This document shows positions 23,291-25,040 of a DNA stretch of 25,040 nucleotides, one piece after another. Each line of letters begins with the position of its first letter. The first letter of the stretch is position 1. Source of the stretch: an uncultured Vogesella sp. GTDB taxonomy: Bacteria; Pseudomonadota; Gammaproteobacteria; Burkholderiales; Chromobacteriaceae. The position numbers and the translations under genes are program-made. Below the pieces are notes generated by a model. That model made no database searches and was not told the origin of the DNA. It worked only from the letters and a program-made list of their open reading frames with translations. The DNA is taken from assembly GCA_946479405.1 (NCBI GenBank), contig CAMLGD010000018.1, positions 1-25,040 of the forward strand, read 5' to 3'.

Positions 23291-25040
23291 GCCTATCCCC
23301 TACCGCGCCGCTGGACCGCCGCGAATCCCGCCTGCGCTGGATGGACAGCCTACTCACCGCACTGTTTCTGCTGCTGTTGTGGTGGCTGGTGGCGGAAATC
23401 CTGTACGAACGCGCCGGCAGCCTTAGCCAGCGCGTGGAGCTGCGTCAGCAAAGCTGGCTGCAGCAGGCGACCCGCGCCGTGGATGCACGGCTGGAGGCAC
23501 TGCAGCGCGAGATGCAGCTGTTCGGCCAGGTGGATGCCGGTCTGGCACAGCAGGCGGTCAGCCTGCATCCGCTGGAAAACGGCCAGCTGTGGCTGCTGGA
23601 CCACGAGCAGCTCAGCCAGCCGCTAGGGCCGCAGCAACCGTTGCCGGCCAGCGCCCGCGACAGCATGCAGCAACTGCTGGCGCAGCACCCGGCCAACGGC
23701 AAGATACTGCTGCTGCCTGCCAGCACGCCTGCCACCCCGGATCGGCTACAGGTGAGCATGGTGGTATGCGACGACAACTCCAGCGACTGCGACCGCGCCA
23801 TTACCGGCTTCATCACCCTGACCTCGCTGCTGGACGCGGAGCTGCTGCTGCCGCGCCCGTACTTTGCGCTGCTGGATGTGCAAGGCAATCAGCTCGCCTC
23901 TCGCCACGGCAATGACAACGGCAGCAACCTGCTGCATACCCACAGCACCAGCAGCGCGCTGAGCACCGTCCCGCTGCAGCTATCGGTACAGTTCAACCCG
24001 CGCGAAGAGTTGCGCCCGTTCATGCTGTTCGCGCTGTTCCTGGTCGGCGGTGGTGCGCTGCTCAGTCTGCTGCTGATGCTGCTGATCGTGCGCGTCAACC
24101 GCAAACTCGGCTACGCCGTACGCCACAGCCGTGAAGTGACCCAGGCCACCCACCTGCTGACGCTGACCAACAACAGCCTGCGCGACCGCCTGCAAACACT
24201 GGTGGACGAACAGCGCGACCAGCAGACGCTGATCGACACCGTGCAGGTAGGCGTGCTGATGCTGGATGCCGAGCAGCAGACCCTGCTCACCGCCAACGAA
24301 GCGGCACTGCGCATGCTGGGCTTCAACCGCCAGGCGCTGTTCCGCCAGCTGCCGGAACAGCTGTTCGCCGACGCCGCACTGTATGGGCAGCTGCAGGCGC
24401 AGCTGAAAGAACAGCAACTGGTGAGCGAACGCGAAGTGGAGCTGGTAACCCGCAGCGGCGAGCGGTTGTGGGCGGTGCTGTCGATGCGGCCGCTGCTGTT
24501 CCGTGAGCGGCGCGCCATCGTGCTGAGCTTCGTCGACATCACCGAACGGCTGCTGCACGCACAGCGGCTGGAGCAGGAAAAACAGACTACCGAGCGCACG
24601 CTGGCGCAGCTGCAATCCACCCAGCACGAGCTGTACCAGCGCGCCACCCGCGACGACCTGACCGGCATCGCCAACCGCCGCCACTTCCTCAGCAATGCCG
24701 GCAAGGCGCTGGAACAGGCGCGGCGCGAACAGCAGCCGTTTGCAGTGGCGGTGCTGGACGTGGATCGCTTCAAGTCCATCAACGACCACTACGGCCATGC
24801 GGTGGGAGACAGCGTGCTGCGCCAGAGCGCCACCACCATCGCGGCCCTGCTGCCGGACGTGGCGCTGTTCGGCCGCCTGGGCGGCGAGGAGTTCGCCATC
24901 GCCCTGCCCGGCTTTACCCTGGTGGAAGCACACGCGCTGCTGGACCAGCTGCGCGACAAGGTGGCCGCCCAGCCGCAGCAGGTCGACGAACACCTGCTGC
25001 TGGTCACCTTCTCTGCCGGCGTGGCCGAGCGCCAGCTGTG
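23287..25040 (+). CDS. Membrane-bound PAS-GGDEF diguanylate cyclase, 3' end outside window
   Basis: The frame is open from the ATG at 23287 to the last base, about 584 residues visible. Layout: cytoplasmic tail; TM1 (about 20-40); a periplasmic sensor region (about 41-245) with two nearby cysteines in VVCDDNSSDCDRA; TM2 (about 246-268); a helical linker; PAS (about 312-420) ending SFVDITERL; then GGDEF from about 450. The GGDEF domain has DDLTGIANRR, VAVLDVDRFKSINDHYGHAVGD and the active loop RLGGEEF (GGEEF at 532-536), so it should make c-di-GMP from two GTP. The inhibitory RxxD site is replaced by LLPD. No HAMP motif was recognised. Its start overlaps the stop of the PilZ-like gene. Whether an EAL domain follows cannot be seen. 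Confidence 0.93.
   Translation, partial: MSLSPTAPLDRRESRLRWMDSLLTALFLLLLWWLVAEILYERAGSLSQRVELRQQSWLQQATRAVDARLEALQREMQLFGQVDAGLAQQAVSLHPLENGQLWLLDHEQLSQPLGPQQPLPASARDSMQQLLAQHPANGKILLLPASTPATPDRLQVSMVVCDDNSSDCDRAITGFITLTSLLDAELLLPRPYFALLDVQGNQLASRHGNDNGSNLLHTHSTSSALSTVPLQLSVQFNPREELRPFMLFALFLVGGGALLSLLLMLLIVRVNRKLGYAVRHSREVTQATHLLTLTNNSLRDRLQTLVDEQRDQQTLIDTVQVGVLMLDAEQQTLLTANEAALRMLGFNRQALFRQLPEQLFADAALYGQLQAQLKEQQLVSEREVELVTRSGERLWAVLSMRPLLFRERRAIVLSFVDITERLLHAQRLEQEKQTTERTLAQLQSTQHELYQRATRDDLTGIANRRHFLSNAGKALEQARREQQPFAVAVLDVDRFKSINDHYGHAVGDSVLRQSATTIAALLPDVALFGRLGGEEFAIALPGFTLVEAHALLDQLRDKVAAQPQQVDEHLLLVTFSAGVAERQL

Overview
The window is GC-rich (roughly 65% GC by eye) bacterial chromosome. 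Gene content (glpKFD with a DeoR-type glpR, queC-D-E in one operon, a DUF2282/DUF692/DUF2063/DoxX operon, multi-domain c-di-GMP enzymes) and protein flavour suggest a betaproteobacterium of the Neisseriales/Chromobacteriaceae type (Chromobacterium, Vogesella or Pseudogulbenkiania-like). The genus is inference. No mobile element, CRISPR array, tRNA or rRNA gene was seen.

Layout. 1-819: 3' part of an old-yellow-enzyme reductase (nemA), closed by a clear terminator. 1120-1803: DJ-1/PfpI protein, also closed by a terminator. 1884-8812 (minus): a very large soluble hybrid sensor kinase that combines a complete His-Asp-His-Asp phosphorelay with a C-terminal EAL domain, followed downstream by a separate response regulator. 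8813-9197: a long divergent control region with palindromes, direct repeats and a strong sigma-70 promoter. 9198-13237: glycerol catabolism (glpK, glpF, then glpD behind its own terminator and AT-rich operator region). Its likely repressor glpR is at 14839-15603 on the other strand, separated from glpD by a periplasmic solute-binding protein gene and a uracil-DNA glycosylase-family gene. 15748-16659: DAGK-type lipid kinase. 16843-19197: queuosine precursor operon queC-queD-queE, in which the QueD protein appears to be three tandem PTPS-fold domains. 19426-21859: bufferin-type operon: a secreted four-cysteine DUF2282 peptide, its DUF692 (MNIO) modifying enzyme, the DUF2063 partner and a DoxX membrane protein. 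21928-22776: serB. 22787-25040: a small PilZ-like candidate c-di-GMP receptor translationally coupled to a membrane diguanylate cyclase that runs off the end.

How the genes work together. Glycerol enters through GlpF, is phosphorylated by GlpK and oxidised by GlpD, probably under GlpR control. QueD, QueE and QueC act in succession from dihydroneopterin triphosphate to preQ0. The buf operon makes and modifies a periplasmic, probably copper-buffering, peptide. c-di-GMP is handled at both ends of the window: an EAL phosphodiesterase on the left, and a GGEEF cyclase plus possible receptor on the right.

The most unusual signals are (1) a 12-mer, ACGTTGGCCGCA, present nine times exactly in 25 kb, including one perfect 20-bp palindrome, resembling a DNA-uptake-type or other genome-wide signal word; (2) the triple-domain QueD; (3) the one-chain phosphorelay ending in EAL; (4) the bufferin operon with a large hairpin between the peptide and enzyme genes.
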